Counted from the first letter of the stretch, positions 16,757-29,764 are shown. The stretch: DNA of 41,995 nt from Burkholderiales bacterium (GCA_019635015.1 JAHCAG010000023.1:1-41995), one strand, 5' to 3'. Numbers and translations are program-made. Notes: a model not told the origin generated them from the sequence alone.

Positions 16757-18253
16757 GTGTCCCTGGCCGTACTGTACAGCCGCGCCCTTGCGGGCATGGA
16801 TGCCCCCCTGGTGACGGTCGAAGCGCATCTGGCCAACGGACTGCCGTCCTTCACCATCGTCGGTCTCCCCGAAACCGAGGTGAAGGAAGCCAAGGATCGT
16901 GTGCGTGCCGCGCTGCTGAATGCGCGCTTCGAGTTTCCGGCGCGGCGCATCACGGTCAACCTGGCGCCGGCCGACCTGCCCAAGGAATCCGGCCGTTTCG
17001 ACCTGCCGATCGCACTGGGCATACTGGCGGCATCCGGACAGATCCCCGGTGACCGCATTCGCGACAGCGAATTTGCCGGCGAACTGGCGCTGACTGGCGA
17101 GCTGCGCCCGGTCAGGGGTGCGCTGGCGATGGCGCTGGCGGTGGCGCGGGACGGCCGGGCATTCGTGCTGCCTGCGGCCAATGCCGCCGAGGCTGCCCTG
17201 GCCGGGGGGGCGGAGGTTCGCGCCGCGGCCTCGCTGGGCGAGGTTTGCGCGCATCTCGCAGGCCGGGGCGAACTGGCCCGTGCGCAGCCCTTGGCCGGCA
17301 CGGAGCATTCCGGCTATCCGGACCTGCTGGACATCAAGGCACAGGCGCAGGCCCGGCGTGCGCTGGAAATTGCCGCGGCCGGCGGGCACAGCCTGCTGAT
17401 GGTCGGCCCGCCGGGGACCGGAAAAACCATGCTCGCCCAGCGGCTGCCCGGCATATTGCCTGCAATGACCGAGGCCGAAGCCGTCGAATCGGCTGCGGTC
17501 CAGTCACTCGGCAGCAGTGGTTTCGATGTTGCCGCGTGGCGGCGACGGCCTTACCGGGCACCTCACCACACGGCATCCGCAGTCGCCCTGGTCGGCGGCG
17601 GCGGGAATCCCCGGCCCGGGGAAATTTCGATGGCGATGCACGGTGTGCTGTTTCTCGACGAGTTGCCGGAGTTCGAGCGCCGCGTGCTGGAAGTGCTGAG
17701 GGAACCCCTGGAATCCGGCCGCATCACGGTGTCGCGCGCAGCGCGCCAGGCCGACTTCCCGGCGCAGTTCCAGCTGGTGGCGGCGATGAATCCCTGTCCC
17801 TGCGGCTATCTCGGCCATTACAGCAATCGCTGCCGCTGCACCCCGGACCAGGTGGCGCGTTATCGCTCGCGTATTTCGGGGCCGCTGCTGGACCGCATCG
17901 ATCTGCAGATCGAGGTGCCGGCGCTGCGGCAGGAGGAACTGGTGCGCGGCGGCGACGGGGAATCCTCGGCAACCGTGCGCGGACGCACGGAAGCGGCGCG
18001 GGAACGGGCACTGGTCCGCCAGGGCAAGCCGAACGCCCGCCTCGAAGTGCGGGAGATCGACCGCCACTGCGCGCCGGATGCGCAGGGCGAAACACTGCTC
18101 AAGCAGGCCATCGCAAGGCTGGGGCTGTCGGCGCGCGCCTACCACCGGATACTGCGGGTCGCGCGCAGCATTGCCGATCTCGCGGGCGCGACCGCGGTTG
18201 GCGGGAGTCATGTGGCCGAGGCGATCCAGTACCGCAGGCTCGACCGGACATGA
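16757..18253 (+). CDS. comM: YifB/ComM family Mg-chelatase-like AAA+ ATPase
   Basis: ComM is a hexameric AAA+ helicase that helps branch migration when incoming DNA is integrated during natural transformation. The 498 residues include an N-terminal LonC-like domain (about 1-170), a Walker A motif at 217-224 (GPPGTGKT), Walker B LFLDELPEF, the zinc-finger-like cysteines in NPCPCGYLGHYSNRCRC and a C-terminal Mg-chelatase lid domain. The start is GTG at 16757, giving the family opening MSLAVLYSRALAGMDAPLV; the nearby ATG at 16742 runs into a stop at once. The last four bases overlap the transporter gene. Without other competence genes in view, transformability cannot be judged. Confidence 0.94.
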   Translation: MSLAVLYSRALAGMDAPLVTVEAHLANGLPSFTIVGLPETEVKEAKDRVRAALLNARFEFPARRITVNLAPADLPKESGRFDLPIALGILAASGQIPGDRIRDSEFAGELALTGELRPVRGALAMALAVARDGRAFVLPAANAAEAALAGGAEVRAAASLGEVCAHLAGRGELARAQPLAGTEHSGYPDLLDIKAQAQARRALEIAAAGGHSLLMVGPPGTGKTMLAQRLPGILPAMTEAEAVESAAVQSLGSSGFDVAAWRRRPYRAPHHTASAVALVGGGGNPRPGEISMAMHGVLFLDELPEFERRVLEVLREPLESGRITVSRAARQADFPAQFQLVAAMNPCPCGYLGHYSNRCRCTPDQVARYRSRISGPLLDRIDLQIEVPALRQEELVRGGDGESSATVRGRTEAARERALVRQGKPNARLEVREIDRHCAPDAQGETLLKQAIARLGLSARAYHRILRVARSIADLAGATAVGGSHVAEAIQYRRLDRT

Positions 18254-19464
18254 GCGCGAGGCCGCGGCATGCCGCGCCGATCACGCTGCCGCTGCTGGCG
18301 CTGGTCCTGGCCGCACTGGCGATGATCGGCCCGTTCACGATCGACACCTATCTGCCGTCGTTCCCGTACATCGGCGCCGACCTGCGGGCGACACCGGCAC
18401 AGATGCAGCAGACGCTCAGCCTCTACCTGTTCACCGTAGCCTTCATGACGCTGTTCCACGGCACGCTGTCCGATTCCTTCGGCCGCCGGCCGGTCATCCT
18501 GGCGAGCCTGCTGCTCTACGTCATCACATCCGCGGGCTGCGCGCTGGCCACCAGCCTGCCGCAACTGCTGTTCTGGCGCGCAGTGCAGGGACTGTCGGCG
18601 GGTGCCGGGATCATCGTCGGGCGCGCCATCATCCGCGACAGTTTTGCCGGCCCCGAGGCGCAGCGCCTGATGTCGCTGGTGACGATGATTTTCGGCATCG
18701 CACCGGCGATTGCGCCGGTGATCGGGGGCTGGCTGCAGGGCGCATTCGGCTGGCGCTCGGTATTCTGGTTTCTCGCGGCCTACGGGAGCCTGCTGTTCGT
18801 TGTTTGCGTGCGCCGTCTGCCGGAAACCCATCCGCAGTCCGCGCGGCAGCCCTTCCGCGCCGCGCCGCTGTTCCGCAATTACCGGATACTCGGTGGTGAT
18901 GTCCGGCTGTTGCTGCTGTGCCTGACGGTGGCATTCAACTTTTCCGGATTTTTCCTCTACGTCGTATCCGCGCCGGCGGTGATCTACGATCTGCTCGGGC
19001 TGACCGAGCGGCATTTCGCGTGGTTGTTCGTTCCCGGGATTGCCGGGGTCATGATCGGCGCTTTCCTGTCGGGACGCCTCGCGGAACGCATGACACCGCG
19101 TCGCACCGTGTTCGCCGGATACCTGACGATGTCCGCCGCGGCCATCACGAACCTCGTTTACTGCGCACTGTTCCCGCCGGCCATACCCTGGACCGTGCTG
19201 CCGGTCATGCTGTACACGATCGGCATGGCGCTGGCGATGCCGAGCGTGACGCTGATTGCGCTGGACCGCTTTCCCCGCTTGCGCGGCATGACCTCGTCGT
19301 TCCAGGGTTTTGCGCACAGCTTCATTGCCGGCGTTACCGCCGGCGTGGTGTCGCCGCTGCTGTCCGGCAGCGCTTTGACACTGGCCTGCGGCATGGCCGG
19401 CATGCTGCTGCTGGGCGGACTGTCGTGGTTACGGTATCTCCACCTGAAGCAGGAGCAGTCGTGA
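18250..19464 (+). CDS. Bcr/CflA-type multidrug efflux MFS transporter
   Basis: Inner-membrane drug:proton antiporter of the MFS DHA1 group, 404 residues with about twelve hydrophobic helices. The first helix has the family's FTIDTYLPSFPYIGADL, the loop between helices 2 and 3 has DSFGRRPVIL, and RAVQGLSAGAGIIVGRAIIRD covers helices 4-5. The substrate is unknown; Bcr/CflA relatives export bicyclomycin, chloramphenicol or other small molecules. The ATG at 18250 overlaps the comM stop by four bases, so it is the second gene of that unit. The 229 bases after it have no clear terminator. Confidence 0.88.
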   Translation: MSARPRHAAPITLPLLALVLAALAMIGPFTIDTYLPSFPYIGADLRATPAQMQQTLSLYLFTVAFMTLFHGTLSDSFGRRPVILASLLLYVITSAGCALATSLPQLLFWRAVQGLSAGAGIIVGRAIIRDSFAGPEAQRLMSLVTMIFGIAPAIAPVIGGWLQGAFGWRSVFWFLAAYGSLLFVVCVRRLPETHPQSARQPFRAAPLFRNYRILGGDVRLLLLCLTVAFNFSGFFLYVVSAPAVIYDLLGLTERHFAWLFVPGIAGVMIGAFLSGRLAERMTPRRTVFAGYLTMSAAAITNLVYCALFPPAIPWTVLPVMLYTIGMALAMPSVTLIALDRFPRLRGMTSSFQGFAHSFIAGVTAGVVSPLLSGSALTLACGMAGMLLLGGLSWLRYLHLKQEQS

Positions 19465-19693
19465 GCAGGGACTGTCGGTGTCGAGGATGCGCCGCAGCAA
19501 AACGCGATCCGCTGCCGCCTCAATGGCGGGAATAGGTGCTGCAGGACGGTCTTTTCATTGATTCCGGACGTCTGCGGGTAATGGTAGCCTGCCGTTCCGG
19601 CGTGCTGTCCCTTTCCCGGTTCACGCATGTCCCCTGCGGCGTTTCCGTGCGAAGCGGAGAGCCGGATATTATCAACCGAGGACTGCCAGAGGC
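19465..19693 (+). other. intergenic stretch before the hybrid kinase
   Basis: No convincing gene, RNA or terminator is seen. A TATTAT box at 19668-19673 lies 20 bases before the kinase ATG and could be a -10 element, but no good -35 box is present at 16-18 bases. AGAGG just before the ATG is a usable ribosome site. Confidence 0.4.
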
Positions 19694-22600
19694 ATGACCC
19701 GAGCCGGATCTTTCCGCTACGCAGCCGAACTGCTGAGCCTGCTGGCCTGCGCGGTGCTGGTCGCAGTGGTCGCGGCCGCGGCCTGGTTGTCCTACCGGGG
19801 CCACAGCGAGTCGGAGCACGAACTGGCCTTGCGGCGCGCGGAAAACATGGCGCTGGTGCTGCGCGCGCTTGCCGGCGACACCCTGCGCAGCGTCGATGAC
19901 GCCGTGCGCGGGATCAAGGGCGCGGTCGAGCGCAGCGGCATCAACGTCGACCTCGCCAAAATCAGCGATGACTACCGTGCCATCGCCGACTATATCGCGG
20001 TCATTTCGGTTGCCGACGCCGAGGGGCGGCTGGTCCGCAGCACGCTGCCGATACCCGGCGGTGCAAAGATCACTGACCTTGCCCATTTCCGGGCCCACGT
20101 CGGTGAGGACAGCGGAGAGCCGTTCATCAACCGGCCGGTACTCGGCCGGGTTTCCGGCAAGTGGTCCTTCCATGTGACCCGGCGCATCAACCGGCCCGGT
20201 GGCGCCTTTGGCGGCGTGGCTGTTGTTGCCGTGGATCTGTCCTACTGGGAGCGCCTGCTGCGCGAAGGCCATATCGGCGAATCCGGTGCCGTGGCACTGG
20301 TCGGACTGGACGGCTTTGCACGCGCAGTGTTTGCCCCCGGAGCAAGGGGGCAGGGCGAAATGATGAACGCGGATTTCGGGTTTCTGGCTGCCAGGGCCGC
20401 CGCCGCGGGAGATGCCGGGGGACGTGTGACCGTGGCCGGCAACGGCGGGGGGCTGGACGGCACCTGGGTCTATCGGCGGGTCGAAGGTTTTCCGTTGCTG
20501 GTGGCCGTCGCCGCCGACGACCGCACGACGCTGGCAAGGCTGGGGGCCATGCGTGACCGCTATGTCGGCGGTGCCTTGGCCATCATCCTGCTGATAGTGC
20601 TTTTCACGCTGGCCTTGCTGATTTTCTTCTCGCGCCAGCGCCTGCATGCGACGGAGAGGGCGCGGATGGCCGAGTCGTGGCGCCAGAGCGAGGAGCGTTT
20701 CCGTTCGGTCTTTGACCAGGCCGCCGTGGGCATGGGCCTGTGGACCATCGGCCGCCGCGACCAGCCCTGGTTGCGGGTCAACCGGAGGCTCGCCGAGTTT
20801 CTCGGCTACCCGGAGCGGGAACTGCTGCAGGTGCCGCGATCCGCCGCCAATGTGCCGGAAGACGAAGCGCTTGCCGCCGACATGGACCGCCGCCTGCTGT
20901 CCGGGGAAATCACGACCTACAGCGGCGAGAGACAGTACCTGCGCAAGGACGGCAGCCGGATCTGGGGCCACATCACGGTCAATGTGCTGCGTTATCCCGA
21001 CGGGCGTCCGGCCCAGGCGCTGAGCGTCGTGCAGGACATCAATGACCGCAAGCTGGCCGAGGCGGCACTGCATGAAAGCGAAAGCAGGTTCCGCACGATA
21101 TTCGAACATGCCGGCATCGGCATCACCCTGCGTCACGCGAAGGACCGTTACCGGCCGTGGCTGGCGGTCAACGACAAGTTCTGCGAGATGACCGGCTACA
21201 GCCGCGGGGAACTGCTGCGCATGAGCACCGGGCAGATCACCCTTGCCGAGGAAAACGCGGAAGTCGATGCCAACAATGCCCGCATCGCAAGCGGCGAAAT
21301 CACCAGCCATGCCCGCGAGAAACGGATCATCCGCAAGGACGGCAGCCTGTACTGGGTGGCGCTGGTCATCACCGCCCTGCCGGATGCGGAGGGGCGTCCG
21401 TACCGCGTGATCGCGGCCTACCAGGACATCAATGCGCGAAAGATCGCCGAAGGGCTGGCGCGCGAAAGCGACGAGCGTTTCCGCGCCGTGTTCGACCGCG
21501 CCGGGGTCGGCATGTCCCTGCGCCCTGCGCGGGACCGCCTGCTGCCCTGGACCGCCGTCAATGACAAGTTCTGCGAAATGACCGGTTACAGCCGCGAGGA
21601 GCTGCTGCGCCTGAGCACCGCGGACCTGACGCCGCCGGAAGGTCACGACGAGGCGATCCACGACAACCAGCGGCTGATGCGCGGCGAGGTTGCCAGTTAT
21701 GCCCGCGAGAAGCGCCTGCTGTGCAGGGATGAACGCTTGCTGTGGGTCAACCTGTCGGTGGCCTCGCTGCCCGGACCCGACGGCCGGCCGCAGCAGATTG
21801 TCAGCACCTACCAGGACATCACTGCGCGCAAGCAGGTCGAGGAGCTGCTGCGCAAGAGCGAGCAGCAGTTCAAGGCGATTTTCGATCACGCGGGCATCGG
21901 CATCACGCTGCGGCCGGCGGGAGATCGCAGCCATCCCTGGCTGGCGGTCAACGACAAGTTCTGCGAGATGACCGGCTACAGCCGCGAGGAAGCCCTGCGC
22001 CTGGGGACCATCGACATCACTGCGCCGGAGCGCACCGAGGGCGCGCTCCGGGACAAGAAAAGGCTGCTGTCCGGGGAGACACGCAGCTATACCGTGGAAA
22101 AACGCATCCGCCGCAAGGATGGCAGCTGGATCTGGATCGCGCTGTCGGTGGCGGCACTGCCCGATGCGCAGGGTAATGCCGACATGGTCATCGCCACCTA
22201 CCAGGACATCAACGCGCGGCGGCTCACCGAAGAGCGCCTGCGCGCGATCATTGCCGCCGAGCCTGAGTGCGTGGCGATCGTTTCTCCCGAGGGCATGCTG
22301 ATCGACATGAATCCGGCAGGACTGCGCATGCTGGAAGCCGGCAGCCTCGAGGAGATGCGCGAGCGGCCGTTCCTGAAACAGGTCGTGCCGCAATTCCGCC
22401 GGGCCTTCGTGCGGCTGCAGCGGCGGATACTGGCCGGCGGTTCGGGCATGCTCGAATTCGAGGCTGAAGGCCTTGCCGGCAGGCGGCGCTGGCTGGAAAT
22501 CCACGGAGCGCCGCTGCATGATGCCTCCGGCGCGATCACTGCGCTGCTCGGCATTGCGAGGGATGTCACCGAGCGCCGCACTGCGCGGGAGGCGCTGGCC

Positions 22601-24151
22601 GCCGAACGCAATCTGCTGCGCACCGTCATCGACAGCATGCCCGACCGCATCCGGGTCAAGGACCAGAATCTGCGTTACATGCTCGCAAACAAGGCCTGGA
22701 TGGCGTTGCGTGCCCCCGGCGCAGCTGACGTCAAGGGGCTGGGCAACCATGACATCCTGCCGTTGGCGGAAGCCGAAAAGGTCGAGGCCGAGGATCTTGC
22801 GGTGTTGCAAACCGGGCATCCCAGCCTGCCGCGCGAGGTTTCCCATGTCAGCCCCGACGGCCTGCGCTGGTACATCACGACGAAAACCCCGTTGCGGGGC
22901 GCAGACGGCGCGATCATCGGCGTCATCTCCATCAGCCGCGATGTCACCGACCTCAAGCTGCGCTCGGTCGAAGTGGAGAAGCTCAACGCCGTGCTCGAAG
23001 CGCGGGTCGCGGAGCGCACACAGCAACTGACGACCGCCAACGAGGAACTGGAGGCTTTTGCCTCCTCGGTGTCACATGACCTGCGGGCGCCGCTGCGCCA
23101 GATAGACGGTTTTGCCGCGGCGCTGGCCGAGGACTACGCCGACCGTCTGGACGCGATCGGCGGCGGTTACCTGTCGCGCATCCGCGCGGCGGTATCGCGC
23201 ATGGGACTCCTGATTGAAGACCTGTTGCGCCTGTCGCGGGTGACCCGCGCGGAGCTTCGTCTGGCCAGGGTCGATCTGAGTGGCATGGCAACCGCGATTG
23301 CCGCCGAAATGCAGCGCGAGAATCCGCAGCGCAAGGTCGACTTCCGCATCCAGGCCGGACTCTGTGTGGAGGCTGATCCCGGGCTGCTGCAGGCCGCGCT
23401 TGCGAATCTGCTCAGCAATGCCTGGAAGTTCACCGGCAGCCGCGAGTCTGCGGTCATCGAGTTTGGCGCCGGCGAAGAGGGCGGCGAAACCGTTTATTTT
23501 GTCCGCGACAACGGTGCCGGCTTCGACATGGCGCATGCGGACCGCCTCTTCGGCACTTTCCAGAGACTGCACCACGACAGCGAGTTTCCCGGCACAGGCA
23601 TCGGCCTCGCGATTGTCCGTCGCATCATTCGCCGGCATGGCGGCGAAATACGCGCCGAATCGGCACCCGGCGCCGGTGCAACTTTCCGCTTCTCGCTGGG
23701 CAACCGGCCTCCTCCGGCTGTGGCCCGGCCGCCGGCGGTACGGCTTGCCGCCGAGCCCCCTGCAGCGGAATACCGCCCAAGGGGGCGGCGCCTGCTGCTG
23801 GTCGATGACGATCCGGATGTGCTGCTGCTCGCGCAACATGCCCTGCAACCAGACGGCTATGACATTGTCACCGCAACGAGCGGTGAGGCCGCGGCTGAAA
23901 TTCTCGATGGCGGTCGTTTTGATGCCGTGATCTCGGACTTCTCGATGCCCGGCATGAACGGCGTCGAGCTGCTGTCGATCGCCGCGAAAAGGCAACCGCA
24001 CACGCTGCGGGTCATCGTGACCGGGCAGGCCCTCAATGAGGTGATCGGGGCCGGCATGGCGCGGGGCGAGATTCACCATTATTTCCAGAAGCAGGCGAAC
24101 CACCTGCCGTTGCGCACCTGCATCCGGAATGGTCTTGCCGGAAGCGCCTGA
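19694..24151 (+). CDS. hybrid sensor histidine kinase with six PAS domains and a receiver domain
   Basis: Membrane signal protein of 1485 residues. Order: transmembrane segment ~13-33, periplasmic dCache/PDC-like sensor ~36-290, transmembrane ~293-313, then six PAS units at ~330-452, 455-582, 587-713, 716-843, 846-960 and 966-1088, a short coiled coil, HisKA with His1128 in SVSHDLRAPLRQ, HATPase (NLLSNAWKF N-box, DNGAGFD, GTGIGLAIVRR), and a C-terminal receiver domain with Asp1415 in VISDFSMPG after VDDDPD at 1370-1375. PAS 2-4 repeat with a period of exactly 130 residues. The input ligand is unknown. An HD-GYP gene follows 62 bases later and is a plausible output partner. The start has AGAGG upstream. 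Confidence 0.93.
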   Translation: MTRAGSFRYAAELLSLLACAVLVAVVAAAAWLSYRGHSESEHELALRRAENMALVLRALAGDTLRSVDDAVRGIKGAVERSGINVDLAKISDDYRAIADYIAVISVADAEGRLVRSTLPIPGGAKITDLAHFRAHVGEDSGEPFINRPVLGRVSGKWSFHVTRRINRPGGAFGGVAVVAVDLSYWERLLREGHIGESGAVALVGLDGFARAVFAPGARGQGEMMNADFGFLAARAAAAGDAGGRVTVAGNGGGLDGTWVYRRVEGFPLLVAVAADDRTTLARLGAMRDRYVGGALAIILLIVLFTLALLIFFSRQRLHATERARMAESWRQSEERFRSVFDQAAVGMGLWTIGRRDQPWLRVNRRLAEFLGYPERELLQVPRSAANVPEDEALAADMDRRLLSGEITTYSGERQYLRKDGSRIWGHITVNVLRYPDGRPAQALSVVQDINDRKLAEAALHESESRFRTIFEHAGIGITLRHAKDRYRPWLAVNDKFCEMTGYSRGELLRMSTGQITLAEENAEVDANNARIASGEITSHAREKRIIRKDGSLYWVALVITALPDAEGRPYRVIAAYQDINARKIAEGLARESDERFRAVFDRAGVGMSLRPARDRLLPWTAVNDKFCEMTGYSREELLRLSTADLTPPEGHDEAIHDNQRLMRGEVASYAREKRLLCRDERLLWVNLSVASLPGPDGRPQQIVSTYQDITARKQVEELLRKSEQQFKAIFDHAGIGITLRPAGDRSHPWLAVNDKFCEMTGYSREEALRLGTIDITAPERTEGALRDKKRLLSGETRSYTVEKRIRRKDGSWIWIALSVAALPDAQGNADMVIATYQDINARRLTEERLRAIIAAEPECVAIVSPEGMLIDMNPAGLRMLEAGSLEEMRERPFLKQVVPQFRRAFVRLQRRILAGGSGMLEFEAEGLAGRRRWLEIHGAPLHDASGAITALLGIARDVTERRTAREALAAERNLLRTVIDSMPDRIRVKDQNLRYMLANKAWMALRAPGAADVKGLGNHDILPLAEAEKVEAEDLAVLQTGHPSLPREVSHVSPDGLRWYITTKTPLRGADGAIIGVISISRDVTDLKLRSVEVEKLNAVLEARVAERTQQLTTANEELEAFASSVSHDLRAPLRQIDGFAAALAEDYADRLDAIGGGYLSRIRAAVSRMGLLIEDLLRLSRVTRAELRLARVDLSGMATAIAAEMQRENPQRKVDFRIQAGLCVEADPGLLQAALANLLSNAWKFTGSRESAVIEFGAGEEGGETVYFVRDNGAGFDMAHADRLFGTFQRLHHDSEFPGTGIGLAIVRRIIRRHGGEIRAESAPGAGATFRFSLGNRPPPAVARPPAVRLAAEPPAAEYRPRGRRLLLVDDDPDVLLLAQHALQPDGYDIVTATSGEAAAEILDGGRFDAVISDFSMPGMNGVELLSIAAKRQPHTLRVIVTGQALNEVIGAGMARGEIHHYFQKQANHLPLRTCIRNGLAGSA
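21056..22225 (+). repeat. three tandem PAS-encoding repeats, 390 bp each
   Basis: The motif AVNDKFCEMTGYS recurs at residues 491-503, 621-633 and 751-763 of the kinase, a spacing of exactly 130 residues (390 bp). Between the first and third unit, 49 bases are identical (21158-21206 and 21938-21986, 780 bases apart), while the middle unit has silent changes there. Confidence 0.88.
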
Positions 24152-24213
24152 CCCTGCCTGTCCCGCAGGCTAAAGTCCGGGGCGGGGCGTGCCGTTACCC
24201 TGGCTTCGCCGCC

Positions 24214-25521
24214 ATGACCTCATCCGCATCCTCCGCAGTTCGCGCCGACCAGCCGCAAGAGGCGGGCAATGAGCCCGTGGATCCGCATTACCTGCGCGAC
24301 GTCACCGCGCTGGGGGATTCCCTCGAGATCCGCGCGCGCAAAGCCATCTGGTCGAAATCCCGGATCAAGCTGGTGGACAGGGGGGTGCGCATCGACAGCC
24401 GGCTTTACGAGCGCTTGATGCAGTTCAGGCTGCAGCCGGCGATCGAGGAAAGCCTCGAAATTGCCGATGCGGTTTCCGCCGCGGACCTGCGCCGGGAAAC
24501 CATCCGGCTCCTCGAGTCCGACTCCGGATATGCCAGTTTGCGTGAACTGGCGGCCAGTCCGGAGGAAATGCTGTCGGTGATGGGGCAGATGCCGATCGAC
24601 CATGGGCTTGCGGTGCGGCTGACGGTCATGCGCGAGCGCCGCCCCGCCATGTACGCGCATGCCGTCGGTGTGGCGGCGCTCGCAGTCTGCCTCGCCGGCA
24701 AGGCTGGCATTGCCGGCGACCGCTTGCGCCGGGCTGCTGCGGCCGGGATCTATCATGACATCGGCGAGATGCACGTCGATCCGCAACTGCTCGGGACCGC
24801 ACGGTCCCTTGCCGAAAGCGAGCGCCGTCACATCTACACCCACCCGCTGACCGCGTACTTCGTGCTGCAGGAGCACGATTGCTGCAGCGGAGGCGTCGCC
24901 GATGCGGTGCTCGAACATCACGAACGTGTCGATGGCAGCGGTTATCCGCGCGGCATCCGCGGGGAAGAACTGGGGCAACTCGGGCGCGTGCTTTCGCTGG
25001 CCGAAATGGCGGCGGCTTTCTTTGCGCCCAAGCTGGCGAGCGGCGCGCTGCAGCGCATGCGTGTTGTCCTCCGCCTCAATCACCGCCGGCTGGACGCCGC
25101 GCTGACGGACACCCTGATTGATCTCCTGCAGAAGGCAGCGCCCGGGCAGCCGGCGGGGGATCCGGGGGAGAGCGCCGCGGTAATCGCGAAAGTGGAGGTG
25201 ATCCTGGCTGTCGTCGAGGACTGGCGGCAACTGCGTGCCGGTGGCGGCGGGGACGGGGCCGCCTTTCACTGGACAGCGGAGCGGATGCGCGATCTTGAGC
25301 GGGGGCTGCTCGAGGCGGGCCTTGGCGGCGTCGATGCCGCAGCGCTTGCCGGGGTCATCGAGCAGGATGAAACGGCCTGCCGCGAACTGGCGGCTGTGGC
25401 GCGTGAACTCGGCTGGCTGCTGCAGGAGGTGGTGAACGGTGTTTACCGCGATCCGGCCGTCGTTCCAGGCGAAGGCCTCGCGCAGTGGGCGTCAAGGACG
25501 CGGCAAAAACTTGCCGCCTGA
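24214..25521 (+). CDS. HD-GYP domain protein, atypical
   Basis: Cytoplasmic protein of 435 residues with an HD-GYP core, the family of cyclic di-GMP phosphodiesterases. The first His is in MYAHAVGV (His149), the HD pair is His181-Asp182 in YHDIGEMH, and HHERVDGSGYP spans 235-245. Unusual points: the lysine of the usual HDIGK is Glu185, and where most members have a metal-binding Asp in an ADxxDAL motif this one reads SLAEMAAAFF. The N-terminal ~120 residues and the C-terminal ~130 residues match no domain I recognise. It follows the hybrid kinase but has no receiver domain. Activity on c-di-GMP is inferred from the family and is less sure because of the altered residues. Confidence 0.82.
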   Translation: MTSSASSAVRADQPQEAGNEPVDPHYLRDVTALGDSLEIRARKAIWSKSRIKLVDRGVRIDSRLYERLMQFRLQPAIEESLEIADAVSAADLRRETIRLLESDSGYASLRELAASPEEMLSVMGQMPIDHGLAVRLTVMRERRPAMYAHAVGVAALAVCLAGKAGIAGDRLRRAAAAGIYHDIGEMHVDPQLLGTARSLAESERRHIYTHPLTAYFVLQEHDCCSGGVADAVLEHHERVDGSGYPRGIRGEELGQLGRVLSLAEMAAAFFAPKLASGALQRMRVVLRLNHRRLDAALTDTLIDLLQKAAPGQPAGDPGESAAVIAKVEVILAVVEDWRQLRAGGGGDGAAFHWTAERMRDLERGLLEAGLGGVDAAALAGVIEQDETACRELAAVARELGWLLQEVVNGVYRDPAVVPGEGLAQWASRTRQKLAA

Positions 25522-25550
25522 GTGCTGCGTGCCGCAGGACGCCCGCAGGC

Positions 25551-25937
25551 TCAGCACTGTTCCCAGGGCAATCCCTCGAATCGCCAGCCGGTTTTCGAGC
25601 CGCGGTGATGGTTGTCGTCGAGTTCACCCTCAAAGCCGTGCAGCACGTTGTAGACCTGGGTGAAGCCGGCTTCCTCCAGTGCATGGCCGGCATCAAGCGA
25701 GCGGTTGCCGCTGCGGCAGATCACCACGATCGGGCGGTCGACGCTGGCGGCTTTCTTGACGTGCGACACGAAGTGCGGATTGATGTCCCAGTTCGGCCCG
25801 TCGTTCCATGCGACGTGGATGGCGCCCACCGGGTGGCCGACGAACAGGTATTCCATCTCGCTGCGGCAGTCGATGAATACCGAGTTCGGATTCTTCTTCA
25901 GGAATTCAAAAGCCTGTCTGGGTTCCAGATGTTTCAT
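25551..25937 (-). CDS. rhodanese-like domain protein
   Basis: Single rhodanese domain of 128 residues, cytoplasmic. The active-site loop is CRSGNRS with the catalytic Cys near residue 74, preceded by the FIDCRSEMEYLFVGHPVGAIHVAW segment typical of the fold. Such proteins carry sulfane sulfur; the acceptor is unknown. It is divergent from metH with 122 bases between the start codons, and its stop is 29 bases from the convergent HD-GYP gene. Confidence 0.9.
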   Translation of the reverse strand: MKHLEPRQAFEFLKKNPNSVFIDCRSEMEYLFVGHPVGAIHVAWNDGPNWDINPHFVSHVKKAASVDRPIVVICRSGNRSLDAGHALEEAGFTQVYNVLHGFEGELDDNHHRGSKTGWRFEGLPWEQC

Positions 25938-25967
25938 GGCGAAGGCGTCTGCAATGATGGAGCGCGC

Positions 25968-25973
25968 ATTATA
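25968..25973 (-). promoter_or_regulatory. -10 box of the rhodanese gene
   Basis: A perfect TATAAT on the minus strand, 30 bases before the rhodanese ATG. No good -35 box lies 16-18 bases upstream, so an activator or weak promoter is possible. Confidence 0.4.
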
Positions 25974-26001
25974 GGCGGCCCCGGATGATGACGTAAGCCC
26001 A

Positions 26002-26010
26002 TGATAAAAT
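26002..26010 (+). promoter_or_regulatory. extended -10 promoter candidate for metH
   Basis: TGATAAAAT fits the extended -10 pattern (TG, one base, then TAAAAT), 49 bases before the metH ATG. No clear -35 box was found, which extended -10 promoters do not strictly need. I see no cobalamin or SAM riboswitch between it and metH. Confidence 0.4.
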
Positions 26011-26059
26011 TCGCACTTTCGATGAATCCATCCCGCCGTTCCGGCGCCCTCCCCCCGTC

Positions 26060-29760
<3,701 letters not shown>

Positions 29761-29764
<4 letters not shown>

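Noticed and set aside
19520..23026. A long minus-strand open frame opposite the hybrid kinase
   Set aside because: It mirrors the PAS repeats in antisense, so its repeat pattern is inherited. No domain or start signal supports it.
24171..24198. Flagellar sigma-28-like promoter (TAAAG...GCCGTTAC) before the HD-GYP gene
   Set aside because: Only the first half matches well, the spacer is 12 rather than 11 bases, and the second box differs from GCCGATAA. Attractive for a c-di-GMP gene but not strong enough.
25938..26059. Cobalamin or SAM riboswitch in front of metH
   Set aside because: The region is only 122 bases, contains the divergent rhodanese start, and shows no B12-box or SAM aptamer motif.
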